A stretch of 64,000 nucleotides of DNA from contig NZ_JBFTEH010000011.1 in assembly GCF_041027365.1 (NCBI RefSeq), forward strand, positions 1 through 64,000. Reading direction: 5' to 3'. The stretch is from VKMB-3413 sp041027365. GTDB lineage: Bacteria > Pseudomonadota > Alphaproteobacteria > Rhizobiales > Rhizobiaceae. Under the pieces are notes generated by a model. It was not told where the DNA came from and did no database searches. It saw nothing but the letters and a program-made list of their open reading frames with translations. A program made the translations under genes and the position numbers. Positions 19,034 through 27,736 of the stretch are shown here, one piece after another (the first letter of the stretch is position 1; each line of letters starts with the position of its first letter).

Positions 19034-19572
19034 AGGCGCTTGCGGACGCGCACATAGAGCGCGCCCTCCCCGCCGTGATGCCGCTCGGCACTGTCGAAGC
19101 CGGAGACGAGGGGGCGGAATTCGTTGCCGGAAAACCACTGCGGCACGACGCGCCGCAGCACGCCGCGCGAGCCGAAGGCCGAGCCGCGCCCTGTGATCAC
19201 CAGGACATGGCGAAGCCCCATCGCCTGTGCCTGCCGGAGGAAGCCGATCAGCGCGTCGTGGGCGCGCGCCTGGGTCATCTCGTGCAGGTCGATCCTCGCC
19301 TCGATCGCCAGGCGCCCCTTGGCGATCTTGCGCCGCGTCGGCCGCTCGATCGGATGCTGCGTCAGGCTCCGGCGCGCCCGCTCCGCCGCCGGGGAGACAG
19401 GCTGCTCGGCCGGCGCCGGAAGCCTGCCCTCGGCAAGCGTGGGCTTGGCCGCCGGCGCTTGCGGCGGCTTCGGCACCGGCGGATGGGCTTTCCCTTGCAG
19501 CGGCGTCGCCGAACGCGCGACCTCGGCCCAGACGCGCGCGTCGTCGGCCGACAGGCCGCGGCGCCTCCTCAT
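19030..19572 (-). CDS. Smr/MutS2-domain protein
   Basis: Protein of 180 residues. The N-terminal half is Ala/Pro-rich and probably disordered. The C-terminal Smr domain (about 90-178) contains the family signatures IDLHEMTQARAH and the HVLVITGRG strand-loop. Smr domains are nicking or RNA endonucleases; the role of this stand-alone version is not established. It is coupled by ATGA overlaps to mltA upstream and to the XRE gene downstream. Confidence 0.88.
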   Translation of the reverse strand: MRRRRGLSADDARVWAEVARSATPLQGKAHPPVPKPPQAPAAKPTLAEGRLPAPAEQPVSPAAERARRSLTQHPIERPTRRKIAKGRLAIEARIDLHEMTQARAHDALIGFLRQAQAMGLRHVLVITGRGSAFGSRGVLRRVVPQWFSGNEFRPLVSGFDSAERHHGGEGALYVRVRKRL

Positions 19573-20672
19573 CGCGCCAGCCTCTCCGCCAGAGCCGGCG
19601 GCAGCAGGACGACGAAGTCGGCGGCGTGGCGAACACGGCCGGCGACGGCGCCGGCGGCAGCGCCCGAGCCGATGAAGATGTCGGCCCGTGCGGGACCGAG
19701 GATGGCCGAGCCTGTGTCCTGCGCGATCATCAGTCGGCGGAAGGCCTTCCCCTCGATGACGAGGTCCGGCGTCGAGATGAAATAGGGAATGCCGTAGGTC
19801 GCCAGCAGCCGGTCGACCGCAATCGAGGCGAGCGGCGTCAGCGGCACCTTGGCGGCGCCGACGGGACCCAGATCCGCGTCCGCGACCGGAAATTCCGAGA
19901 AGAAGATGAAGGAACGGTTGCGGTTCAAGAGCGCCCGCACCCGGTCCGGATGCGCGCCGAGCCAGGCGCGGATGCCGTCCATGTCGGCCTGCTCCCGCGT
20001 CAGCTCGCCCGTCTCGACCAGGATGCGGCCGACCGCGGTGAAGGGATGGCCGGTCTTGGCGGCGTAGCCGACCCGCATGTCGCGGCCGGCCGGAAGGCGC
20101 AGGCGGGCCGATCCCTGGACATGGATGAAGAACGCCTCGACCGGATCGTCCAGCCAGGCGAGTTCGAGGCCGCGCCCGGCCAGAAACCCTGCCTCGATCG
20201 CGGCGCGGTCTGGGTACTCGGCGAGGCTGCCGTCCGGCAGGCGGCGGGCGAAGCGGAAGTCGTGGTCGAGGCCCGCCGGCCGGTTCGTGTCGTCGACCTT
20301 CACGAGATCGTCCGGAACGCCGTAGAGCGGAAAGCGGAAACGCTGGGTGCGCACCGGCGAGGCCTCGACCACCGGCTCGTAATAGGCCGTGACGAAGCCG
20401 GTCCCCCGGGCGTCGCCCGGGTGGATGCGCATGGGCACGAAATGCTTTTCGAAGAAGCCGCGTGCCTCCGCGGGTTCCATCGCATCGCTGCCCGCAAGGG
20501 CCGCCTCCGCCGCCGCGCCGAAGGCGGCGGGATCGATGCCGAGTTCGCCCCGCGGAAACGCGCCGCCGCTTAGGCGGCGGGCGCTGCGCACGAAGGCCTC
20601 GAGCGCCAGCCGATGATCCGCCTCGGCCCAACCGGGCAGATCGGCAAAGCTCAAACGCTCGAAGACGGCCAT
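19569..20672 (-). CDS. mltA: membrane-bound lytic murein transglycosylase A family
   Basis: Peptidoglycan lytic transglycosylase, 367 residues. The MltA domain (about 105-260) has FFIHVQGSARL, AAKTGHPFTAVG and MDGIRAWL; the following 3D domain has the catalytic-aspartate region AQDTGSAI and GPARADIFIGSG. No signal peptide or lipobox is visible at the N-terminus as called (MAVFERLSFADLPGWAE), although the substrate is outside the cytoplasm; the true export route or start is unresolved. It lies 19 bases after the Tim44-domain gene in a conserved rhizobial cluster. Confidence 0.88.
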   Translation of the reverse strand: MAVFERLSFADLPGWAEADHRLALEAFVRSARRLSGGAFPRGELGIDPAAFGAAAEAALAGSDAMEPAEARGFFEKHFVPMRIHPGDARGTGFVTAYYEPVVEASPVRTQRFRFPLYGVPDDLVKVDDTNRPAGLDHDFRFARRLPDGSLAEYPDRAAIEAGFLAGRGLELAWLDDPVEAFFIHVQGSARLRLPAGRDMRVGYAAKTGHPFTAVGRILVETGELTREQADMDGIRAWLGAHPDRVRALLNRNRSFIFFSEFPVADADLGPVGAAKVPLTPLASIAVDRLLATYGIPYFISTPDLVIEGKAFRRLMIAQDTGSAILGPARADIFIGSGAAAGAVAGRVRHAADFVVLLPPALAERLAR

Positions 20673-20691
20673 GGTCGCGATCGCTTCGGTA

Positions 20692-21408
20692 TCAGCTCTC
20701 TTCGGATTCGGTGCCGACGAGTTTCCAGTTCGGATCGCGCGAACGGGTATCGCGGGCGAAGGTCCAGATGTCGCGCACTTCGACGACCGTCTCCGGGTCG
20801 CCGTCGAGCACCGCGCCGGATGCGTCCTGCACGGACGAGATCAGCTGCGAGACGATGAGGACTGTCACCAGCGCCTCGCGGTCCTTCAGCTCGGCCGAGA
20901 TGATCGCCGCATCGTCGATCCCGATAAAGGAGGACTGCATCCGCTGGCCGAGCCGCTCGCGCTCGGCGATGGCCCGTTCGAAGCCGTCGTAGACCTCCGC
21001 GGACAGAAGGTTCTTCAGAAGCTGCCGGTCGCCGTCGGCAAAGCCGTTGACGATCATCTCGTAGGCGACCTTGGCGCCTTCCAGGAACTCGCCGGGCTCG
21101 AAGTTCGGATCGGCGTCGCGGATGCGCCGCAGTTCCACGTTCAGGGCGGAGCCGGGCTTGGCCACCTTGTCGACCGCCTCGTAGGAGACGCGGGCATAGC
21201 CCTCGCCCTCCTCGGACCCGCGCCGCTGCGGCAGCGTCACGACATTGCCGTTGGCGCCGTTGCCGGCCACCTCTTCGCGCGGCCGCTCGGGGCGCGAATA
21301 GGGGTCGAAGGGCGGCCGCTCATGGCCCGTCCTGCGGCCCAGCACGTTGCGCAGCTGGAACAGGACGATCGCCGCGAGCACTATGAAGAAGATCGTCCCG
21401 AAACTCAT
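20692..21408 (-). CDS. Tim44-domain membrane protein (TimA-like)
   Basis: Protein of 238 residues with one N-terminal membrane segment (FGTIFFIVLAAIVLFQL), a short Arg/Pro-rich linker, and a Tim44-like domain (about 90-230) with the GADGDRQLLKNLLS-type helix and SFIGIDDAAIISAELKD strands. Related alphaproteobacterial proteins are thought to act on inner-membrane protein assembly, by analogy with mitochondrial Tim44. It is first in timA-mltA-smr-xre and divergent from fxsA; secB lies close by, so the neighbourhood has a secretion theme. Confidence 0.86.
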   Translation of the reverse strand: MSFGTIFFIVLAAIVLFQLRNVLGRRTGHERPPFDPYSRPERPREEVAGNGANGNVVTLPQRRGSEEGEGYARVSYEAVDKVAKPGSALNVELRRIRDADPNFEPGEFLEGAKVAYEMIVNGFADGDRQLLKNLLSAEVYDGFERAIAERERLGQRMQSSFIGIDDAAIISAELKDREALVTVLIVSQLISSVQDASGAVLDGDPETVVEVRDIWTFARDTRSRDPNWKLVGTESEES

Positions 21409-21621
21409 CGCGCGTCGTCACCTCGAACCGTCATTTCGCTCTGCAACCGACTTTCATATAGAGGTCGGTCGCGGCGCATTCAAATGCGCTTCGGGGATGC
21501 CTATCTACTTGACGCAGCATTCCTGGCGACATCCGTACCACCTGCTCGGGGCCGCCACCAAGAGGCCCGGGCGATTTCCCGGTGGAGCGGCTGCCGGTAA
21601 AGGAAACGGAGACGACCGTCC

Positions 21622-22161
21622 ATGCCCTTCGCGCTTATCCCGTTCGCGCTCCTGCTCGTCCCGGTGCTCGAAATCGCGGTGTTCATCCTCGTCGGCCATC
21701 TCATCGGGCTGTGGCCGACGCTCGGCCTGGTCATCCTGACAGCCGCCATCGGTTCGGCGCTGCTGCGCCGCCAGGGCCTGGGAACGCTGGGGCGGATCCA
21801 GGCGGAGATCGCCGCGGGGCGTCTGCCCGGCCGCGAGCTCGTTCACGGCGTGATGATCGCGGTCGCCGGCGTCCTGCTGCTGACGCCCGGCCTCGTCACC
21901 GACACGCTCGGCTTCCTCCTCTTCGTGCCCGCCGTCCGCCAGGCGGTCTGGTCCGCCCTGAAGAGCCGCATGACGGTCGTGACGAGCAGCGGCTTCCGCG
22001 CCGCCGCGGGGGGCACCTCGACGGGGCCGCAGCCGCGCCGCTCGGGCCCGGACGTGGTCGACCTGTCGGGCGACGACTACCATCGCCACCCCGACCCGCA
22101 GTCGCCCTGGAACCGTGGCGCGTCCGGTCCTGACATCCCGCCGGACCGGACGCTGCACTGA
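21622..22161 (+). CDS. fxsA: FxsA family membrane protein
   Basis: Cytoplasmic-membrane protein of 179 residues. Helices at about 5-27, 32-48 and 75-105 fit the FxsA family, as do GSALLRRQGLGTL and the TPGLVTDTLGFLL motif. E. coli FxsA overproduction relieves exclusion of phage T7 by F plasmid; the normal role is unknown. The C-terminal 60 residues are polar and Pro-rich. It is oriented toward secB with a 194-base gap. Confidence 0.9.
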   Translation: MPFALIPFALLLVPVLEIAVFILVGHLIGLWPTLGLVILTAAIGSALLRRQGLGTLGRIQAEIAAGRLPGRELVHGVMIAVAGVLLLTPGLVTDTLGFLLFVPAVRQAVWSALKSRMTVVTSSGFRAAAGGTSTGPQPRRSGPDVVDLSGDDYHRHPDPQSPWNRGASGPDIPPDRTLH

Positions 22162-22355
22162 CCGGTCCAGCCGATCGGCCGAGAGCGCTGGGCGCTTGCG
22201 CCTTGTGGTGACGCCGCGTCGCATGGTAGCGCTCGCCGCGAAAGCGGGGCGCCGGGTCCCGTCGCGGTTCCGCGCGCTCCGGCAGATCCGCGAAGCGCCC
22301 GCCTCTTCGGGCCGTCGCCAGCCAGGCAGAGACAAGCCAAGCAGAAAGGTCGATC

Positions 22356-22865
22356 ATGTCGCAAACGAGCGAAGCGAACGGCGCCAATGGCGCGGATGAG
22401 AACGCCGACGGCGCACAGCCGACGATCAACATCCTGACGCAGTACATCAAGGACCTCTCCTTCGAGGCTCCGAACGCGCCGGGCATTCTCCGCGGCCAGC
22501 CGCGCGGCCCGTCGATCAACATCGGCGTCAATGTCGGCGCCAACGCCCTCAACGATGCCGACGGCGACTTCGACGTCCGCCTGACGCTGAACGCCAGCGC
22601 CGGCGAAGGCGCCGACCGGCTGTTCCATGTCGAGCTCGAATATGGCGGCGTCTTCCGGCTGCAGAACTTCCCGCAGGAGCATCTCCTGCCGATGCTGTTC
22701 ATCGAGTGCCCGCGCCTGCTGTTCCCCTTCGCGCGCCAGGTGATCGCCGACGTCACCCGCAATGGCGGCTTCCCGCCGCTGATGATCGACCCGATCGACT
22801 TCGCCAAGCTGTTCCAGCAGCGCATGGCCGAGGAACAGGCGCGTCAGCAGGTGCAGACTAGCTGA
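22356..22865 (+). CDS. secB: protein-export chaperone SecB
   Basis: Cytosolic chaperone that holds precursor proteins unfolded and hands them to SecA. 169 residues, with a Gly/Ala/Asp-rich N-terminal tail and a conserved core: QYIKDLSFEAP near 30, then VELEYGGVF and FECPRLLFPFARQVIADVTRNGGFPP, which is cut here to motif size as PRLLFPFARQVI. The C-terminus ends in the AEEQARQQ helix. A strong terminator follows, so it is the last gene of its unit. Confidence 0.96.
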   Translation: MSQTSEANGANGADENADGAQPTINILTQYIKDLSFEAPNAPGILRGQPRGPSINIGVNVGANALNDADGDFDVRLTLNASAGEGADRLFHVELEYGGVFRLQNFPQEHLLPMLFIECPRLLFPFARQVIADVTRNGGFPPLMIDPIDFAKLFQQRMAEEQARQQVQTS

Positions 22866-22907
22866 GGCTCTTCCGCCGTTCCGACGACGGACAACCCGAA
22901 TATGCAG

Positions 22908-22946
22908 AAGGCCGATGCGATCCCGTCGCATCGGCCTTTTTCTTTT
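22908..22946 (+). terminator. rho-independent terminator after secB
   Basis: Perfect 13-bp stem AAGGCCGATGCGA / TCGCATCGGCCTT with a 5-base loop, ending in a T-rich tail (TTTTTCTTTT). Confidence 0.9.
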
Positions 22947-23126
22947 GCCGGGCAGGTACCGTGGCAACGGGATTCCGCCGGCTACTCTCAACGACCTAGA
23001 ATCATTAATCTTCCGTAAGGTTTCGCCGTGCGGCAGCCGCTGCAACGCAAGTGTCATGCGCAGTTGCTACCCCGCCTCCTGCAGCCCATTCTAGGCTTCC
23101 GGCAACCATCCGAAGGAAACTCCATC

Positions 23127-24758
23127 ATGGCTCGTGCTTCGCGCAGTGTGGCAGCGCTGGCGTCCGGCGTCGCGGCGCTCACCCTCTCCGGCAGCGCCCT
23201 TGCGGCCAACAGCTCCGCCGACACCTCGACCCCGATCAAGCACCTGGTCGTGATCTTCCAGGAGAACGTCTCCTTCGACCATTACTTCGCCACCTATCCG
23301 CACGCGACCAATCCGGACGGCGAGCCGACGTTCACCGCGGCGAAGGGCACGCCCGGCCTGTCCGGCAACGACAGCGTCGACACGCTCGAGCATGCGAACC
23401 TGATCAAGAGCAATCCGAACAAGACCAACGCGAAGAACGGCCCGGATGCGGCCCTGCCCTTCCGGCTCGATCGCAGCCAGGCGGCGACCGCCGACCAGAA
23501 CCACGGCTACACTGCCGAGCAGGCCGCCTTCGACGGCTTCAAGATGGACCTTTTCCCGCTCGAGACCGGCAAGGGCTCGAAGGGCGGCGCCGGCACCTTT
23601 TCCACCAAGGGCCAGGTGATGGGCTACTATGACGGCAACACCGTCACGGCGCTCTGGAACTACGCCCAGAACTTCGCCATGAGCGACAGGTCCTTCTCGA
23701 CCACCTTCGGCCCGTCGACGCCCGGCGCGATCAACCTGATCTCCGGCCAGACCAACGGCATGATCCTGCCGAAGGGCTACACGACGGACAAGGACGGCAG
23801 CTATGACGGCGGCCGCGTCGTGCCCGACGGCCAGGGCAACTGGACGATGATTTCCGATCTCGACCCGACCGGCGACGTCTGCTCCAAGGGCAAGACCGCG
23901 ATGATGTCCGGCAAGAACATCGGCGATCTGCTTAATGCGAAGAACATCAGCTGGGGCTTCTTCGAGGGCGGCTTCGACCTGACCGCGAAGAATCCGAACG
24001 GCACCACCGGCTGCGCCCGCTCGACCAAGTCCGACGTCACCAAGGTGACCGAGGTCGACTACATCCCGCACCACCAGCCGTTCCAGTACTACGCCTCGAC
24101 CGCCAATCCCGAGCACAAGCGGCCGTCCTCGGTCGACGCGATCGGCACCAGCCACGACGGCGGCGCCAACCACCAGTACGACATGACCGACTTCTATGCC
24201 GCGCTGAAGGCCGGCAACCTGCCGACGGTGAGCTTCCTGAAGGCCGCCGGCTACCAGGACGGCCATGCCGGCTATTCCGACCCGCTGGACGAGCAGACCT
24301 TCGTCACCCATGCGGTCAACGCCATCGAGAGCTCTCCCGACTGGAAGGACACTGCGATCGTGATCCTCTGGGACGATTCCGACGGCTGGTACGATCACGC
24401 CCATGCGGTGGTGAACCCGTCGGCGACGCCCGGCTTCGACGTTCTCGACGGCGACCATTGCGGCACAGGCACGCCGCTGGACGGCGTCGCCGGCAAGCCG
24501 GTGAACGGGCGCTGCGGCTACGGCACCCGCCAGCCGCTGCTGGTCGTCTCGCCCTATGCCAGGAAGAACTATGTCGACCACACGCTGACCGACCAGACCT
24601 CGGTGATCGCCTTCGTCGAGGACAACTGGCTCGGCGGCGAGCGCATCGGTCAGGGCTCGTTCGACGCCAAGGCCGGCAAGCTCGACGGCATGTTCGACTG
24701 GAAGAACGCCCGCAGCGACAAGCTGATCCTCGATCCCTCGACCGGCGAGCCGAAGTAA
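23127..24758 (+). CDS. secreted phosphoesterase (phospholipase C / acid phosphatase family)
   Basis: Exported enzyme of 543 residues in the PF04185 phosphoesterase family, which includes phospholipase C and AcpA-type phosphatases. A signal peptide ends near SALAA (residue 27). The metal-binding N-terminal motif is QENVSFDHYF, a variant of the usual ENRSFDHYFG. A second set, HDGGANHQYDMTDFY, and the WDDSDGWYDH segment supply the other catalytic and metal ligands. GAAGGA precedes the ATG. The next gene, a di-heme cytochrome c, starts 20 bases downstream, so the two form an operon. The substrate is unknown. Confidence 0.86.
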   Translation: MARASRSVAALASGVAALTLSGSALAANSSADTSTPIKHLVVIFQENVSFDHYFATYPHATNPDGEPTFTAAKGTPGLSGNDSVDTLEHANLIKSNPNKTNAKNGPDAALPFRLDRSQAATADQNHGYTAEQAAFDGFKMDLFPLETGKGSKGGAGTFSTKGQVMGYYDGNTVTALWNYAQNFAMSDRSFSTTFGPSTPGAINLISGQTNGMILPKGYTTDKDGSYDGGRVVPDGQGNWTMISDLDPTGDVCSKGKTAMMSGKNIGDLLNAKNISWGFFEGGFDLTAKNPNGTTGCARSTKSDVTKVTEVDYIPHHQPFQYYASTANPEHKRPSSVDAIGTSHDGGANHQYDMTDFYAALKAGNLPTVSFLKAAGYQDGHAGYSDPLDEQTFVTHAVNAIESSPDWKDTAIVILWDDSDGWYDHAHAVVNPSATPGFDVLDGDHCGTGTPLDGVAGKPVNGRCGYGTRQPLLVVSPYARKNYVDHTLTDQTSVIAFVEDNWLGGERIGQGSFDAKAGKLDGMFDWKNARSDKLILDPSTGEPK

Positions 24759-24778
24759 GGCCTCGACGCGAGACACCG

Positions 24779-26170
24779 ATGAGGCGCCCGATCCTTCTCG
24801 GCGCAGCCGCCGCGCTCGTGAGCCTGACGTTCACGGGCGCGGCGCTGCGGTCAAGCGCGGCCACGGCTTCGCCGGAGCCCCGTCCGGCTCAGCCACCCGG
24901 AGCGCAGCCGCTGAGCGCCGTGGCGCGTCTCGGACGCACGATGTTCTTCGATCCGGCGCTGTCGGCGTCCGGAAGGCAGGCCTGTTCCAGCTGCCACGAC
25001 CCGGCCCATGCCTATGGGCCGGCCAACGACCGGCCGGTGGAGATCGGCGGCCCGCACCTCGATCGGCCGGGCATCCGCGCGACGCCCTCGCTCACCTACA
25101 TGAACCTGACGCCGCCCTTTTCGGTCGGTCCGGAACCGGCGAGCGAAGTGGAAGGCGCCGGCGGCGCCGTGACCTCGGCCGCCGACAGACCGACCGCGCC
25201 GCGCGTCGGCCCGCTGTCCGGCACACCGACGGCCGGCGGCAAGGCCAATTCCAGCGCGGCGGACATGGTGCCGCAAGGCGCCTTCTTCTGGGATGGGCGC
25301 GCCGACACGCTGGAGGAACAGCCGCAGGGCCCGCTGATGTCGCCCTTCGAGATGGCCAATGCCTCGCCGGCCGCCTTCCTCGCCAAGCTCGAGCAGCGCC
25401 CCTATGCGAAGACCTTCAAGCAGCTCTTCGGCGACACCGTCTTCGACGATCCGGGCCAGGCCTTCGACGAGGCCTCCTTCGCACTCGCGCGCTTCGAGTT
25501 CGAGGATGTCAGCTTCCACCCGTTCACCAGCAAGTACGACGCCTATCTGCGGGGCGAGGCGAAGCTGACGCCGCAGGAGGCCCGCGGCCTGACGCTGTTC
25601 GACGACGAGAAGAAGGGCGACTGCGCCGCCTGCCATCTCGACACGGTGGCGCCGGACGGCACGATGCCGGCCTTCACCGACTACGAATTCGAGGCGCTCG
25701 GCGTGCCGCGCAATCCGAAGATCCCGGCCAATGCCGATCCGAACTACCACGACCTCGGCATCTGCGGGCCGATGCGCCACGACATCTATGCGAAGCAGCC
25801 GGCCAATTGCGGGCTGTTCAAGACGCCGACCCTGCGCAATGTCGCGCTCCGCCACGTCTTCTTCCACAACGGCGTCTACACCCGTCTCGCCGACGTCGTC
25901 CGCTTCTACATGGACCGTGAGACGCGGCCGGAAGCGGTCTATCCGAAGCGCGCCGACGGCAGCGTCGCCCGCTATGACGACCTGCCGAAGCAGTACTGGC
26001 CGAATCTCGACCGGATCGACCCGCCGCTCGACGCAAAGCGCGGCGACAGGCCGGCCCTGACGGAGCAGGAGATCGCCGACGTCGTCGCCTTCCTGAAGAC
26101 GCTGACCGACGGCTACAGGGCTCGGACGCCGCCTGGTTCGGCGCCGGCAGCAGCATCCGCGCGGCGATAG
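24779..26170 (+). CDS. di-heme cytochrome c peroxidase / MauG-like protein
   Basis: Periplasmic c-type cytochrome of 463 residues with a signal peptide (about 1-28). Two heme-attachment sites are seen: C69-S-S-C72-H73 and C282-A-A-C285-H286, plus the FKTPTLRNVALRHVFFHNGVY segment typical of the CCP/MauG group. Such proteins reduce peroxide or perform oxidative modifications. An insert of low-complexity sequence (about 115-155) is unusual. Its close link to a secreted phosphoesterase has been seen in soil proteobacteria, but the functional reason is unclear. Confidence 0.85.
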   Translation: MRRPILLGAAAALVSLTFTGAALRSSAATASPEPRPAQPPGAQPLSAVARLGRTMFFDPALSASGRQACSSCHDPAHAYGPANDRPVEIGGPHLDRPGIRATPSLTYMNLTPPFSVGPEPASEVEGAGGAVTSAADRPTAPRVGPLSGTPTAGGKANSSAADMVPQGAFFWDGRADTLEEQPQGPLMSPFEMANASPAAFLAKLEQRPYAKTFKQLFGDTVFDDPGQAFDEASFALARFEFEDVSFHPFTSKYDAYLRGEAKLTPQEARGLTLFDDEKKGDCAACHLDTVAPDGTMPAFTDYEFEALGVPRNPKIPANADPNYHDLGICGPMRHDIYAKQPANCGLFKTPTLRNVALRHVFFHNGVYTRLADVVRFYMDRETRPEAVYPKRADGSVARYDDLPKQYWPNLDRIDPPLDAKRGDRPALTEQEIADVVAFLKTLTDGYRARTPPGSAPAAASARR

Positions 26171-26219
26171 CGCCTGCAATTAAGCCGTCTCCGTCGGGGC
26201 CTCCTGCCCCAGCGGTCGT

Positions 26220-26951
26220 TCACCCCGCCTCGGCGGCCGCAGCTTCCGGCGCCGCCCGATGCAGATAGCGCCACCAGACGGCATCCTCGCCCAGCGTCTC
26301 GACGAAGGCGCGGTGCGCGGCGATCTCGGACTGCGTCAGGCGTGGCGGCAGCGGCACCGGGCGCGGGCCGACGCGCACCGCCTCGCCCTCGCCGCCCTCT
26401 CGTCCCCCGCCGGTCTCGACGCTGAGGCCGAGCGCCGCCTGACGGCCCCCGATCAGCTCGATATAGACATGCGCCAGGAGCTCGGAATCGAGCAGCGCCC
26501 CATGCTTGTCGCGCCGCGAGGTGTCGATCGAGAAACGCGAGCAGAGCGCGTCGAGCGTCGCCGGCGCCATCGGGAACTTGCGCCGCGCCATCGGCAGGGT
26601 GTCGACGACGAGGCCGGGATCGATCGGCGGCTGGCCGATCCGCGATAGTTCGGCGTTCAGGAACTGGATGTCGAAGGCGGCATTGTGGGCGATCAGCCGG
26701 GCCCCCGAGAAGAACGCCAGGAACTCGTCGGCGATCTCGGAAAACAGCGGCTTGTCCGCCAGGAACTCGTCCGAGATGCCGTGCACGTCGAAGGCGGCGG
26801 GATCGACTTTGCGGCCGGCCGGCCGGATGAAGACGTGATAGGTCTTGCCGGTCGGAATGTGGTTCCAGAGTTCGACGCCGCCGATCTCGATCACCCGCTC
26901 GACCGAGGGGTCGAGGCCGGTGGTTTCGGTGTCGAAGACGATCTCGCGCAT
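26220..26951 (-). CDS. dnaQ: DNA polymerase III epsilon subunit (3'-5' proofreading exonuclease)
   Basis: Proofreading exonuclease of the replicative polymerase, 243 residues. The DEDDh set is visible: D7 and E9 in FDTETTG, the HNAAFD motif near 102-107, and the KHGALLDSELLAHVY motif with catalytic H and D near 160-167. The C-terminal 60 residues are the polymerase-binding tail, here rich in Gly/Pro. The ATG at 26951 gives the standard MREIVFDTETTG start. It converges with the cytochrome gene and is divergent from the Uma2 cluster. Confidence 0.95.
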   Translation of the reverse strand: MREIVFDTETTGLDPSVERVIEIGGVELWNHIPTGKTYHVFIRPAGRKVDPAAFDVHGISDEFLADKPLFSEIADEFLAFFSGARLIAHNAAFDIQFLNAELSRIGQPPIDPGLVVDTLPMARRKFPMAPATLDALCSRFSIDTSRRDKHGALLDSELLAHVYIELIGGRQAALGLSVETGGGREGGEGEAVRVGPRPVPLPPRLTQSEIAAHRAFVETLGEDAVWWRYLHRAAPEAAAAEAG

Positions 26952-27139
26952 GGTTGCCGCTCCCTGCCGCCGCCATCCGTCGCAAAATCGTGACGGCCGA
27001 TCAAGGGCCGGCGGAGCGGTCGCCCCGTCGTTCCACAAGCGACTGCGATCGACTATGTTCGTCCCCAGTGCTGGAAAGTGCCCCGCGTCCGGACCGAGAG
27101 GACGACCGGGTACGGAGGATCTCTTCTGGAGGAGCCGCG

Positions 27140-27697
27140 ATGAACGTCCAGGCACCCGCCATCCGCACCGTCGATGACTTCCTGCGCTGGAACGAGGGAC
27201 GGGAGGGACGGCGCGAGTTCGTGAGGGGGAGGATCGTCGAGATGATGACGGGCGGCACCCGACGGCATGCCAAGATGATGCTGCGGCTCGCCACGGCTCT
27301 GCAATCGATGCTTCCTGAGAGATTCTCCGTGACCGCCGCCGATTATGCGGTGCGCACGCCGCTCGGGGTAAGATATCCCGACGTCTTGGTCGAGCCAGAC
27401 GACGAGGGTGATGACCGGAGTCTAGCGACCAATAGAGCCCTTTTCGTCGCCGAGATCCTGTCGCCCTCCTCCCTCGCCACCGATTTCGGCGAGAAGGCAC
27501 AGGAGTACACGGCGCTCGATACGCTGCGGCACTACCTCGTCCTCTCGCAAGACGAGCCGCGCGCCTGGCTCTGGTCGCGCGGCGACGACGGCGCCTTCGG
27601 GAAGCCGGAGATGATCGCCGGCGCGGACGAGGTGCTGGATCTGTCCGGCCTCGGGATCCGCCTTCCGCTCGCCGGCATCTATCGCGGCATCGTCTAA
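27140..27697 (+). CDS. Uma2-family putative endonuclease, copy 1
   Basis: Protein of 185 residues in the Uma2/DUF820 family, which has a PD-(D/E)XK restriction-endonuclease-like fold. Visible core elements are E26 and the GRIVEMMTGGT strand, YAVRTPLGVRYPDVLV (with the catalytic-type D after P) and VAEILSPSS (E in the second acidic site). GGAGGAG precedes the ATG. It is the first of three tandem copies; copies 1 and 2 share most of their sequence and lie in register at about 600 bases. Cellular role unknown; the family is expanded in cyanobacteria and sporadic elsewhere. Confidence 0.85.
   Translation: MNVQAPAIRTVDDFLRWNEGREGRREFVRGRIVEMMTGGTRRHAKMMLRLATALQSMLPERFSVTAADYAVRTPLGVRYPDVLVEPDDEGDDRSLATNRALFVAEILSPSSLATDFGEKAQEYTALDTLRHYLVLSQDEPRAWLWSRGDDGAFGKPEMIAGADEVLDLSGLGIRLPLAGIYRGIV
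27530..27639 (+). repeat. shared 3' segment of the Uma2 genes, copy 1
   Basis: 110-base direct repeat inside copy 1. By eye it differs from the copy at 28130-28239 at about 6 positions. Confidence 0.85.
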
Positions 27698-27736
27698 GCG
27701 TGCGTCATCTTCCCGCCTCTCCGGAAAGGACAGTTG

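Noticed and set aside
23070..23100. Possible Pho box before the phosphoesterase (TGTCAT followed 11 bases later by a weak partner)
   Set aside because: The second half-site does not match the consensus, so phosphate control is not supported.
26171..26219. Short GGGGCCTCCTGCCCC hairpin between the cytochrome gene and dnaQ
   Set aside because: Stem of four base pairs only and no T-run; too weak to call a terminator.
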